DNA of 10,809 nucleotides from Nitrososphaerota archaeon (GCA_022572285.1 JACZWF010000034.1:1-10809); one strand, 5' to 3'. Positions 1-6,395 are shown, counted from the first letter of the stretch. Notes: generated by a model from the sequence alone, not told the origin. Program-made: numbers and translations.

Positions 1-748
1 CCTGCTCGGATGGATTCAGTTTCTTGATAGCATTCTCATAGCTCTCTTTGGAAAAATGCTCTCTGTTCACCTCGATGAACTTGATGACGCCTTCCCTATC
101 CGAGACAGATAGTTCCCTCAAAACCCAGCCCACACCAGTCTTGGCAAATCGCTCGCTCCGCTTAATCAATTCCATACAAGCAGTTAGGATTATTTGGGGC
201 AATCCCCTGATAACCTGATCTCCATCCTTTGCCATATTTACGAAAGATACCACTGATGCTCTTGCCTGCCAAAGGTTCTCCGAATCTCGCCAGGACGCCA
301 CCGCTTCTGCACATGTTTTGCCGTTTGTCTCGATTAAAGGCCCAATGACACGCACACATAACCAATCGCAAACATTCCAGTCAACAATATACCCACCATT
401 GAAGATCTCCTCGATCCTAGATAGTAGCACGATCCAGCCAATCTCATTTTTTGGAATAATGTGCTCTTGGAGGAATAGGACTCCTACTAGCTTGTCTTCT
501 GCGTACCTCTCCAGGAAGAACGAGAACGCGAGATCCATTTGAGACCTTGTGCTCATTTGCCCTACTTGCTGATCGACATACCATTGGTTCATCTCATCCC
601 TTATCTTGACAATGTTCACACCTCTAAACTCTATAGAATTTCTTAGATACTCCTCCCACCAGTCCTTTGTATTCTTCTTTGCAACTTTATCGAGTTTCAG
701 TTGGAGAGCATGAATCAGGTGACGAGTATCTCTCGAGTCAGGGGACAC
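1..748 (-). CDS. DNA alkylation repair protein, AlkD-like HEAT-repeat family (3' end beyond window)
   Basis: This frame of 249 codons is open from a GTG at 748 to the window edge; the C-terminus is missing. The family (PF08713) is a stack of HEAT-like helical repeats that binds DNA and, in AlkD, excises alkylated bases. Family hallmarks are visible: FRGVNIVKIR at about residues 41-50 near the N-terminus, DWNVCDWLC at 123-131 (the W/D-rich segment that carries the catalytic Asp in AlkD), NLWQARASVV at 158-167, and TGVGWVLRELS at 204-214. No ATG lies between the upstream stop and the start of homology. GTG 748 was chosen because a TATA-like element lies about 29 bases upstream. The gene follows the LVIVD gene by 41 bases on the same strand but appears to have its own promoter. 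Family assignment is firm; catalytic activity is inferred. Confidence 0.85.
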   Translation of the reverse strand, partial: MSPDSRDTRHLIHALQLKLDKVAKKNTKDWWEEYLRNSIEFRGVNIVKIRDEMNQWYVDQQVGQMSTRSQMDLAFSFFLERYAEDKLVGVLFLQEHIIPKNEIGWIVLLSRIEEIFNGGYIVDWNVCDWLCVRVIGPLIETNGKTCAEAVASWRDSENLWQARASVVSFVNMAKDGDQVIRGLPQIILTACMELIKRSERFAKTGVGWVLRELSVSDREGVIKFIEVNREHFSKESYENAIKKLNPSEQ

Positions 749-773
749 AACGAACCGAGATTCATGGTTTGGC

Positions 774-781
774 CATATATG
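774..781 (-). promoter_or_regulatory. TATA-like promoter element of the alkylation repair gene
   Basis: The minus-strand sequence CATATATG is centred about 29 bases before the GTG at 748. No Shine-Dalgarno sequence lies between them, consistent with a leaderless transcript. Confidence 0.5.
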
Positions 782-789
782 CCTGTTAT

Positions 790-2733
790 CTATAGAATGA
801 GTCTCAAAATGTAGAGACCTGAGTTTCTGTCGGTTCCGAGAATAAACATCTCACCTTCGATTCTATGCACATAGACGCCCCAGAAATCAGTATGCGCAAG
901 AAGGTTACCTTCGGGATCATAGATAGTAGGAACTGAAAAAGAAGCAATCTCCATTATATCATGTGGACTAGAAATGTTCAGGACTCTTATGCCGTCTGCG
1001 TACCAGGCAATGATAGCAAGATCACCATCTATGACTATGTTGTGAATAGTATGGTTACCCGCAGGAGGAGGATTGGAGAATACATTCTCAACAGCGAACT
1101 GTCCCACCTCGGTAATGGTCTCCGGGTCTGAGACATCTAAGAGACGAAGATATCCCCACCCATCAAAGGTGATTCCCACTCTTATCCTGACTCCATCCTG
1201 AATCGAGAATCCCGTTGATCTCCGAACGAAGACAGAAGGAATAGGATCTGCAGACCTTCTTCCTCCAATGAGCAACAGATCCTCGCTTTCCCCTAGAAAG
1301 ATGATTGCCTCGTATCCTTTGCTAACTACATTCGCAATCTTGAGGTCAAACCGACAAGACCCTTGATCTACGAGGGCAATCATCTTTTCACCCGGCAAGA
1401 TATCCTTGAGGAAGGAAACCTCTTGAGCGTGCTGAAGTTCGCTTGAATCGCAAGCGAGACCAAGATAGTTCGTGGGCCCGACGAAGCTCTCATTCTCAAG
1501 TGAACTGACAGGACGAGAAGAAATTGTTTGAACCGCAGGATATTCTTCCCCTCGATGCGGACCCTCTTCTATACCCAGGACGAGACCATATGGCAACAAA
1601 TCCTCGTCGGCCATGAGAACGAAATTCCCGTCAGCGGTGGGTACGGACGCGTGAGAATTACCTTCAGGACTTCTTCCTGTTAAGGGATCGGGATCGGCAT
1701 ATCTGCTATTGCCGAGGAATACAGGGGAGGATGCATCTGTGATGTCAAGGATTACAAGTCCGGCATCCCAGTATGAAAGGTACGCAATAGTCTTACCAGA
1801 ATATTGAGGATTTGAATTGGTACTGGGGAAGATCTTGACCCAGACATCGTGAAGATAAATTGCAGGATCGCTTCCAAGGGTAGGCCCGAGGAGACCCAAT
1901 TCCTCCACCCCGAGGCCAGCTACCTGATTAGGTCTATTTGGAAATGTAATATCGAGAATCCGCAGATGGTTCTTGAGTTGAATATCCACAACTAGAACAT
2001 AGGCCCTATCGCCTTGCTGGTAGATGAAGACGTTATGGACAGGAAAACTATAGATCTGGCTGAGCAAAATTGGATTCGAAGGATCAGTTACATTGTAGAT
2101 CCTTATCCCTCCACTTCCAGGTTCGAGACTAGTCGTACATGGTTCATTGCTATGAACTAGAATATCACCTTTGAAGAATACAGTCTCAATGTGAATTACC
2201 TTGACATCATTTATTCTTGTGTTCGGTGGAGACTGAATGTTCCCCACTTGAACTGGATGTGATGGATCTGAGATGTCTACTATTCTCACACCGTAGTTTG
2301 AGCAGGTCGGTTTGTCATATGTACCAACATAAGCAAAGTTCCCAAGTGCCCATACGTCGGAGACGGATCTTGCCCCAGGATCAGAGAGACCGTCGCCGTC
2401 TGTATCAAAGTTGATGTGACCTACTAACTCGAGTCTAGCTTCGACAGTGCTGGGTGAGGGTAGTAATTCCGGGTTTGGATCCTGAAGATCTCCCGGGTCG
2501 TACTCTGGCAAGAAGATATTGCTCGCGTGGGTATGACAATAGTATTCACCATCGGGTGAGGAGTGACATTGAACGAGTCCAACTACCTCTTGTCCTAAGA
2601 CTTGCTCTTCAATTTCGTTGGAGCTCGCATTAAAAAATGTTTTAACAACGTTACCAAATGGCTGGACAACTAGTAGGGCCAAGATAGGGATTGTGGAAAA
2701 GAGGATAATCTTGTAGCTACTCCCTCTCCGCAC
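790..2733 (-). CDS. Exported LVIVD-repeat beta-propeller protein with inserted PA domain
   Basis: I do not know a specific function; this is probably a cell-surface or secreted binding protein. Residues are counted from the longest possible start, TTG 2748. A hydrophobic segment at about 14-30 looks like a signal peptide or anchor. LVIVD (PF08309) blades of the form G-[IL]-x-[IV]-x-[DN]-[IV] recur near 153, 214, 261, 330, 533, 586 and 644. A calcium-type loop DTDGDGLSD lies at 115-123. Between the fourth and fifth clear blades, residues about 425-525 resemble a protease-associated domain (IALVDQGSCRFDLKIANV, then IPSVFVRRSTG). A Cys/His cluster (CHSSPDGEYYCHTH, 61-74) lies before the propeller. 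GTG 2733 is preferred over TTG 2748 because a TATA-like element sits 27 bases before it. About 650 aa, intact. Confidence 0.85.
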   Translation of the reverse strand: MRRGSSYKIILFSTIPILALLVVQPFGNVVKTFFNASSNEIEEQVLGQEVVGLVQCHSSPDGEYYCHTHASNIFLPEYDPGDLQDPNPELLPSPSTVEARLELVGHINFDTDGDGLSDPGARSVSDVWALGNFAYVGTYDKPTCSNYGVRIVDISDPSHPVQVGNIQSPPNTRINDVKVIHIETVFFKGDILVHSNEPCTTSLEPGSGGIRIYNVTDPSNPILLSQIYSFPVHNVFIYQQGDRAYVLVVDIQLKNHLRILDITFPNRPNQVAGLGVEELGLLGPTLGSDPAIYLHDVWVKIFPSTNSNPQYSGKTIAYLSYWDAGLVILDITDASSPVFLGNSRYADPDPLTGRSPEGNSHASVPTADGNFVLMADEDLLPYGLVLGIEEGPHRGEEYPAVQTISSRPVSSLENESFVGPTNYLGLACDSSELQHAQEVSFLKDILPGEKMIALVDQGSCRFDLKIANVVSKGYEAIIFLGESEDLLLIGGRRSADPIPSVFVRRSTGFSIQDGVRIRVGITFDGWGYLRLLDVSDPETITEVGQFAVENVFSNPPPAGNHTIHNIVIDGDLAIIAWYADGIRVLNISSPHDIMEIASFSVPTIYDPEGNLLAHTDFWGVYVHRIEGEMFILGTDRNSGLYILRLIL

Positions 2734-2755
2734 AATGTCTGGTTTCAAGTCCGAG

Positions 2756-2764
2756 TATTATTAA
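2756..2764 (-). promoter_or_regulatory. TATA-like promoter element of the LVIVD gene
   Basis: The minus-strand sequence TTAATAATA is centred 27 bases before GTG 2733 but only 12 before TTG 2748. This is the main argument for the shorter start. Confidence 0.5.
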
Positions 2765-2953
2765 GGTGGCTATGTAACCCGAACTTGAAGTCTACAGTTT
2801 CGTATTCATCAAAAGTATGCGTCCAGGCAGAGCCGCTTCCGGCAACTCACACAGACTGTGACTCGGATTCTGTTGGGATGGGTTTGACTTCTGAAATCAC
2901 CATATCATCCCTGATTTCCATGCTGTGCAATTCACCTATGGTGGACCCTTAGT

Positions 2954-3088
2954 CTAGGGACGGAGGATTCGAAACTCCACCAATCCCTTGATTTCTCCCT
3001 TCAGGATGGTGGATTGTGCAACAATCATCTTCTCGTATGCGTGAACGACTTCTGTCCTGAGTGCCGCGCGCACAAGTGCAAGACACAT
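2954..3088 (-). CDS. Possible 44-aa microprotein, unrecognised
   Basis: An ATG-started frame of 44 codons on the same strand as its neighbours, between the zinc-ribbon gene and the LVIVD gene. The predicted peptide has an ordinary mixed composition (for example VHAYEKMIVAQSTILKGEIK) and ends in RILRP. I see no motif, signal peptide or metal site. No strong TATA element or Shine-Dalgarno sequence precedes the start. A different frame downstream (ATG 2921 to stop 2847, 24 codons) also reads as protein-like, so this could be the front part of a broken gene rather than an intact microprotein. It may equally be chance. Confidence 0.25.
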   Translation of the reverse strand: MCLALVRAALRTEVVHAYEKMIVAQSTILKGEIKGLVEFRILRP

Positions 3089-3151
3089 TGATGGCCATTA
3101 TCCTCTTCTAACTACGAATCCGTTTCGTTAAATCAATCCAACAAGTTAAAG

Positions 3152-3271
3152 TCAATCATAGTCCATTTCGAGTTCCACTATCTTTCTCTTGCATTTTGAG
3201 CAGATCCAATCAGTGTGGCTTTTGTAGATCATCGGTTCCATTTTACCATCACAATCTGGACATTTCGTCAC
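3152..3271 (-). CDS. Small zinc-ribbon protein (39 aa)
   Basis: A 39-codon frame with two CxxC knuckles: CPDC at residues 4-7 and CSKC at 24-27, separated by 16 residues, followed by a basic then acidic tail (KRKIVELEMDYD). This is a classic single zinc ribbon, similar in outline to those of transcription factors or RNA polymerase subunits, but too short to assign. GTG 3271 is chosen because a clear TATA-like element is centred 26 bases upstream. The frame stays open further upstream with TTG candidates at 3280 and 3316, so a longer form is possible. Zinc binding is inferred from the cysteines; a DNA, RNA or protein partner is unknown. Confidence 0.6.
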   Translation of the reverse strand: MTKCPDCDGKMEPMIYKSHTDWICSKCKRKIVELEMDYD

Positions 3272-3292
3272 ACTAAACAAGAGGTCGTCTAA

Positions 3293-3301
3293 GAATATAT
3301 C
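3293..3301 (-). promoter_or_regulatory. TATA-like promoter element of the zinc-ribbon gene
   Basis: The minus-strand sequence GATATATTC is centred 26 bases before GTG 3271, matching leaderless archaeal spacing. Confidence 0.45.
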
Positions 3302-3451
3302 CTTGCTCCCGCTCAATTCACAATCTAACGAGGATTCTAAATCTATTGGTACTGATGGTTGTGACCAGGCGGCGACAAGAAGACGCTTAACAGCAATGTC
3401 AACTCCGGATTCACCGGGCTCTCAAGAAGCGCAACAGAGATCCAACCCAAA

Positions 3452-3628
3452 TCAAATCCCATGATTCTCCTGCAAATGCTTTTTGAGCTTAATTGCCGAG
3501 CTCTCGAACTTGCAGTGGGGACATCTATACCTACAGTATTTTGAATGTGCAGCATACTCAGATTGCTTCAACTTATTGTGGCTTATCTCATACGAATGAT
3601 ACGCGTGTGTGGTCTGGATGCTACTCAT
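3452..3628 (-). CDS. Small C2H2 zinc-finger protein (58 aa)
   Basis: A 58-codon frame from ATG 3628 to TGA. The C-terminal third carries one C2H2 finger: C36 and C39 (CPHC), then H51 and H56, i.e. C-x2-C-x11-H-x4-H, with a lysine-rich helix (AIKLKKHLQENH). The N-terminal 35 residues are rich in His, Ser and Tyr and have no recognised domain. Unlike most genes here it may have a short leader: a TATA-like element lies about 50 bases upstream and GGAAGG sits a few bases before the ATG. The protein ends two residues after the last ligand. Such single-finger proteins are common in archaea and most have unknown roles; nucleic-acid or protein binding is inferred. Confidence 0.65.
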   Translation of the reverse strand: MSSIQTTHAYHSYEISHNKLKQSEYAAHSKYCRYRCPHCKFESSAIKLKKHLQENHGI

Positions 3629-3990
3629 GTTCCTTCCTGTTTCCTAGATTTCACTAAGCAAACTCACTCTGACAGTGATTTAAGTCCTTCTTACGATATT
3701 GGATGCTTTGCCGCCCACATTGGCTGTTATCATCCCAGAACAAGAGAGTGGGGCTGATTGTATTGATAAAAGAGTTCTTTGGGGAAGAGCTTTGATTTCG
3801 CCTCTACCTTGACAGCACGACAGGACATTTTGATTTACAACGATTAAACTGGTATCTTGCTTGATGCTATTCGGAATAATAATAACTTGTTCTCTTCTTT
3901 CAACTGGTTGTCTCAAGGGAGATATTTCTACCTTGAGGACAGTCGCGCGCGCTTCTCGAGATCCTTGGTAGCTCTTTCAAACTCGAGTGT
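3629..3990. other. Interval without a convincing gene
   Basis: About 360 bases between the divergent zinc-finger and cupin genes. It holds the zinc-finger promoter (3677-3684), an AT run GAATAATAATAA near 3875, a CGCGCGCGC tract at 3944-3952, and several short open frames on both strands with no motif. I see no RNA gene. Confidence 0.5.
3677..3684 (-). promoter_or_regulatory. TATA-like promoter element of the C2H2 zinc-finger gene
   Basis: The minus-strand sequence CTTAAATC would place transcription start near 3653, giving a leader of about 25 bases that includes the GGAAGG motif at 3632-3637, three bases before the ATG. Confidence 0.4.
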
Positions 3991-3991
3991 G

Positions 3992-4000
3992 TTTATATTT
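3992..4000 (+). promoter_or_regulatory. TATA-like promoter element of the cupin gene
   Basis: TTTATATTT is centred 30 bases before ATG 4026. This argues against the upstream in-frame start at 3987, which would lie in front of the promoter element. Confidence 0.55.
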
Positions 4001-4025
4001 GGAAACCATTACTGATCCCAATTGC

Positions 4026-4367
4026 ATGGCGGTCTACCGGGAAGAAAGGCCTTGGGGAAGGTTTGAAAGATTCACAGAAAACCAAAGGTCTACGGTGAAG
4101 ATTCTGCATCTAAATCCAAATTCCAGCTTGAGTCTTCAGTACCATAATACTCGTGAGGAGTTCTGGAAAGTAATCGAAGGAAGTGCCACTTTCACGATTG
4201 GATCAACTAAAGTTGAGGGAAAAGCCGGGGACGAATTCCATGTCCCTCTGAGGGCCCAGCACCGAATTGAGACCAATGCATCAGCCGTCAAAGTCTTAGA
4301 GATATCAATCGGAGAATTTCGAGAGGATGATGTAGTGCGAATCGAGGACATCTACAAACGCGTTTGA
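4026..4367 (+). CDS. Cupin protein, C-terminal domain type of type II mannose-6-phosphate isomerase
   Basis: A 113-aa single-domain protein. It matches the cupin half (PF01050) of bifunctional mannose-6-phosphate isomerase/mannose-1-phosphate guanylyltransferase along its whole length: RPWGRFERF at 8-16, SLSLQYHNTREEFWKVIEG at 34-52, a central PLRAQHRIE at 74-82, and the terminal GEFREDDVVRIEDIYKR at 96-112. H40, one of E44/E45, and H79 are candidate metal ligands. In the two-domain enzymes this part interconverts fructose-6-P and mannose-6-P, feeding GDP-mannose and surface glycan synthesis. Here the nucleotidyltransferase domain is absent and no sugar-nucleotide gene is adjacent, so isomerase activity is likely but not certain. 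The TATA position fixes the start at ATG 4026. The gene converges with the minus-strand gene ending at 4391. Confidence 0.85.
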   Translation: MAVYREERPWGRFERFTENQRSTVKILHLNPNSSLSLQYHNTREEFWKVIEGSATFTIGSTKVEGKAGDEFHVPLRAQHRIETNASAVKVLEISIGEFREDDVVRIEDIYKRV

Positions 4368-4390
4368 GCTTTCTGTTTTGTCTGCCCTGG

Positions 4391-4924
4391 TCAGAATTGT
4401 ATTCGACCGGTTTTTATCCCCTGCTCGAGCTCACCTGGAAATCTGGTACTCTCAAAGGATCCGCCTCCACGGAGAGAAGACAACTCACCAGTCCCACGAA
4501 CAATCTCCCACGTGCCCCTGGAGACCACTTCACCTTGCGCACCAACTCCCCCTACCAATATGTAACGCTCTATCAAAGTTCCTGATCTGCCATCGACCGT
4601 ACAAATGCATGTTATGTATCCAATGCCCTCAAAGACCCCGTTCGGCTCTATGGTGAAGAAGAATTCGGCTACAAATTCTCCGCTTATTGTACCTGTGAAA
4701 TTTCCAATGAACGATGCGGTTGAAGTAGTCTGTCCAGCCACTTCTTGAAGAATTTCGGTGGAGACGGGCTCTATCGTGACTTCGGACAAGGTTGATTCTG
4801 GGACGGCTTCCCGAGGAGGTTCGGGAGAAACGGAGGGAGTTGGAATAGTGAGAATTGTATTCCCAAGTCCAACTCCAACGAGAAGACCCACGATGATAGC
4901 GACGACCACCAGAGAATCCCTCAT
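4391..4924 (-). CDS. Membrane-anchored or secreted protein with DUF3224-like barrel
   Basis: A 177-aa protein. Residues 4-25 form one hydrophobic N-terminal helix (signal peptide or anchor), followed by a Pro/Ser/Thr/Glu-rich linker (27-65) typical of exported archaeal proteins. From about residue 72 the sequence resembles the DUF3224 / allene-oxide-cyclase-like barrel: GNFTGTISGEF, VDGRSGTL at 110-117, then TWEIVRGTGELSSLRGGGSFE at about 138-158. A CIC pair lies at 106-108. The resemblance is motif-level and no enzymatic function follows from it. Start ATG 4924 has a TATA-like element 28 bases upstream. The gene follows the C2HC microprotein by 38 bases on the same strand, but its promoter overlaps that gene's stop, so it is probably transcribed separately. 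Confidence 0.65.
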   Translation of the reverse strand: MRDSLVVVAIIVGLLVGVGLGNTILTIPTPSVSPEPPREAVPESTLSEVTIEPVSTEILQEVAGQTTSTASFIGNFTGTISGEFVAEFFFTIEPNGVFEGIGYITCICTVDGRSGTLIERYILVGGVGAQGEVVSRGTWEIVRGTGELSSLRGGGSFESTRFPGELEQGIKTGRIQF

Positions 4925-4947
4925 CGACCCCCATGAAACTTTGCTAC

Positions 4948-4956
4948 TGATATGAA
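4948..4956 (-). promoter_or_regulatory. TATA-like promoter element of the DUF3224-like gene
   Basis: The minus-strand sequence TTCATATCA is centred 28 bases before ATG 4924. The element begins a few bases beyond the stop codon of the upstream microprotein gene. Confidence 0.45.
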
Positions 4957-4962
4957 CTTATC

Positions 4963-5097
4963 TTACGTACCGTCGATCTCACCACGGTACTCTTCGTTTA
5001 TGTCGTTGCAATTAGTGAGGTGAACCTGCATATTGCTCTTGTTGGGAAATCTCTGTCCACATCGCGGACAGAACGATATTCTTGCGATGTCGGACAT
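4963..5097 (-). CDS. Small C2HC zinc-finger protein (44 aa)
   Basis: A 44-codon frame from ATG 5097 to TAA. It contains one finger: C10 and C13 (CPRCG), H26 and C30, i.e. C-x2-C-x12-H-x3-C, in FCPRCGQRFPNKSNMQVHL, which has the spacing and aromatic residues of classical C2H2 fingers with Cys replacing the last His. The tail is acidic (NDINEEYRGEID). A strong TATA-like element is centred 27 bases before the ATG with no room for a leader, so the gene looks leaderless. A palindrome spans the start codon. It lies between the AhpD-like and DUF3224-like genes on the same strand. Zinc binding is inferred; the function is unknown, perhaps a small regulator. Confidence 0.7.
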   Translation of the reverse strand: MSDIARISFCPRCGQRFPNKSNMQVHLTNCNDINEEYRGEIDGT

Positions 5098-5098
5098 C
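5086..5098. promoter_or_regulatory. Palindrome across the start of the C2HC microprotein gene
   Basis: GATGTCGGACATC is a perfect 6-bp inverted repeat with a one-base centre, covering the start codon at 5095-5097. A further half-site (ACATCGG, 5101-5107) follows two bases later. At the 5' end of a leaderless transcript it could be an operator; this is inference. Confidence 0.3.
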
Positions 5099-5119
5099 TA
5101 ACATCGGACACCGCAGCTA

Positions 5120-5128
5120 AGATATATC
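5120..5128 (-). promoter_or_regulatory. TATA-like promoter element of the C2HC microprotein gene
   Basis: The minus-strand sequence GATATATCT is centred 27 bases before ATG 5097. It is one of the clearest TATA matches in the window. Confidence 0.6.
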
Positions 5129-5165
5129 TCATAAGAGAGGACTTTCTTCAAAAGTCATTCGACTC

Positions 5166-5679
5166 CTAGGGATGGGACGAAAGCGCGTGAGTCATCTCGA
5201 TTATAGATCGGAATAGGTTGATAGTGGAGACAATCTCGACCATTTCCTGATCGGTGAGTCCTTCTAAAAGCGACCAGGCTATTCTTGTCGATGCCGTGAG
5301 GATCTATTGTAATTGCATAAGAATAGACCAAAGCACTCTGCGCCTTATCACTAAAGTCATTTGAAGCCATTCTCTGTTCGATCGACTCAATTACCGCTTC
5401 GGTCTGACCGACATCCTTCAACATAGTTCGATATCCACCCATGCAACTTATGCAACTATCTATGATGGCAACATCAAGTGCTATCATCAATTTAGTCAAC
5501 TCTATCACAATGGAGTCTAAGAGGCGCTTGGCTAACCGCCACAACTGCTCAAACATATCGGACCTGAGTGCAAGTGCTTGGTAAGCTATGGGTACTTTTC
5601 CAAACACCTCCGCGATTTCCGAGTAAATTCCATTTATGGCTTCGTCAGCATTGGCCTCAGGGAACATCATTGCACTCAT
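5166..5679 (-). CDS. Carboxymuconolactone decarboxylase/AhpD-like protein, frameshifted
   Basis: An all-helical CMD/AhpD family protein of about 170 aa once repaired. The family core is present around DSCISCMGGY, with CxxC at C76/C79 (counted from ATG 5679). The usual His four residues after the second Cys is Tyr (Y83), so classical AhpD peroxidase chemistry is doubtful. After F138 (codon 5268-5266) the frame goes wrong: the direct reading continues as an Arg/His/Tyr-rich tail to a stop at 5155, whereas skipping the base at 5265 gives EGLTDQEMVEIV and a helical, family-like C-terminus ending at a TAG (5166-5168). ATG 5679 is preferred over TTG 5688 because the TATA element lies 26 bases before it. 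A sequencing error or a real mutation is equally possible. Confidence 0.7.
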
Positions 5680-5701
5680 GCGATTCAATGAGAATTAGCA
5701 G

Positions 5702-5709
5702 GAATATAT
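5702..5709 (-). promoter_or_regulatory. TATA-like promoter element of the AhpD-like gene
   Basis: The minus-strand sequence ATATATTC is centred 26 bases before ATG 5679. It lies in the 83-base divergent region shared with the DUF309 gene. Confidence 0.5.
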
Positions 5710-5729
5710 GAGTTCTTGCAGTTGAGGTT

Positions 5730-5737
5730 GTTTTAAG
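5730..5737 (+). promoter_or_regulatory. TATA-like promoter element of the DUF309 gene
   Basis: GTTTTAAG is centred about 30 bases before ATG 5763 and only about 12 before the alternative TTG 5745, which supports the ATG. Confidence 0.4.
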
Positions 5738-5762
5738 CGCAGCTTTGCGTACATTCGACTGG

Positions 5763-6329
5763 ATGACGACTAGATACCTAGTAAGGCTGTCAAACAAAAA
5801 TCACATTATTACATCTAAGATAGAATCTGTAAGAGCTATGATTGAAGATACTCTAATTCAGGATAGTGTCAAGACAGGCAATTTCAGGATAAGCAACCAT
5901 GCAATAGAGTTCGACATCTTTATGGGCGAGGATAATGATCTAGTATTGAAAAAGCTCGAATCTAGCTGGGACATTCTCTCAATGAGACGAATCACAGAAC
6001 GACGGGCAGGAGACCTCGGCGCAGCAATCGAAGAGACACGCAATCTCTTCCTGGAGGAGAGGTTCTGGGAATGTCATGAAGTCTTAGAAAGCGTATGGCT
6101 GAAGTCATCGGGAGAGGAAAAGCGGACCTTGCAGACATTGATTCTTGTTTGCGCCGCTCTGGTACATTTCCAAAGAAATCAGCTGGAGATCTGCCTATCG
6201 ATGCTTCAGAAGTACCGAAATCGCTTAGAAGTAGGTAGTAGGTATCGATTTGGAATTGACTTCAAGTCATTAGGGGAAAAGGTAGACGAGATTCTTAGGA
6301 CTCGACATTTTGTACCCTTTAGTTTGTAG
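5763..6329 (+). CDS. DUF309 domain protein with extra N-terminal domain
   Basis: A 188-aa protein. The C-terminal half (about 88-160) is the helical DUF309 (PF03745) domain. Its signature is LFLEERFWECHEVLESVW at 95-112, with the conserved His and Glu pair (CHEVLE), followed by LQTLILVCAALVHFQRNQ. The domain's biochemical role is unknown. The N-terminal half (1-80) has alternating hydrophobic segments and acidic patches (ISNHAIEFDIFMGEDND) and looks like a small alpha/beta domain; I do not recognise it. The start is ATG 5763, six codons inside a possible TTG start at 5745, because of the TATA spacing. The gene is divergent from the AhpD-like gene, so the two promoters may be co-regulated. It ends 66 bases before the ZIP gene start. 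Confidence 0.8.
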   Translation: MTTRYLVRLSNKNHIITSKIESVRAMIEDTLIQDSVKTGNFRISNHAIEFDIFMGEDNDLVLKKLESSWDILSMRRITERRAGDLGAAIEETRNLFLEERFWECHEVLESVWLKSSGEEKRTLQTLILVCAALVHFQRNQLEICLSMLQKYRNRLEVGSRYRFGIDFKSLGEKVDEILRTRHFVPFSL

Positions 6330-6347
6330 AGTCATATCGCGCGTAAG

Positions 6348-6356
6348 TATTATAAT
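6348..6356 (+). promoter_or_regulatory. TATA-like promoter element of the ZIP transporter gene
   Basis: TATTATAAT predicts transcription start near 6379, about 17 bases before ATG 6396. This supports the upstream start even though that frame breaks at 6438. Confidence 0.45.
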
Positions 6357-6395
6357 GACCAAACCTGCCCCCTTTTCTTCCTCAGGTATCCGTCC

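Noticed and set aside
2938..2983. tRNA-like piece with GGATTCGAAACTCC and a GGTGGA/TCCACC outer stem
   Set aside because: The T-arm has a mismatch next to the loop, no anticodon arm fits, and the total length is far too short for a tRNA.
3343..3555. 70-codon open frame on the minus strand overlapping the C2H2 finger gene
   Set aside because: It overlaps the finger gene in another frame; the finger frame has the zinc ligands and a better start, and this frame has no motif.
3730..3828. 32-codon minus-strand frame starting MSCRAVKVEAKSK
   Set aside because: It looks mildly protein-like, but has no motif or TATA element at leaderless spacing; too short to support.
3680..3916. 78-codon minus-strand frame starting with TTG
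   Set aside because: No domain, no promoter at fitting distance, and a composition without clear folded segments; it also runs into the zinc-finger promoter region.
4378..4656. Plus-strand open frames after the cupin gene
   Set aside because: They are antisense to the DUF3224-like gene, which has a signal segment, a domain and a promoter.
5155..5263. Direct-frame C-terminus of the AhpD-like protein
   Set aside because: It is rich in Arg, His and Tyr and unlike the family, while the neighbouring frame gives the expected helical end.
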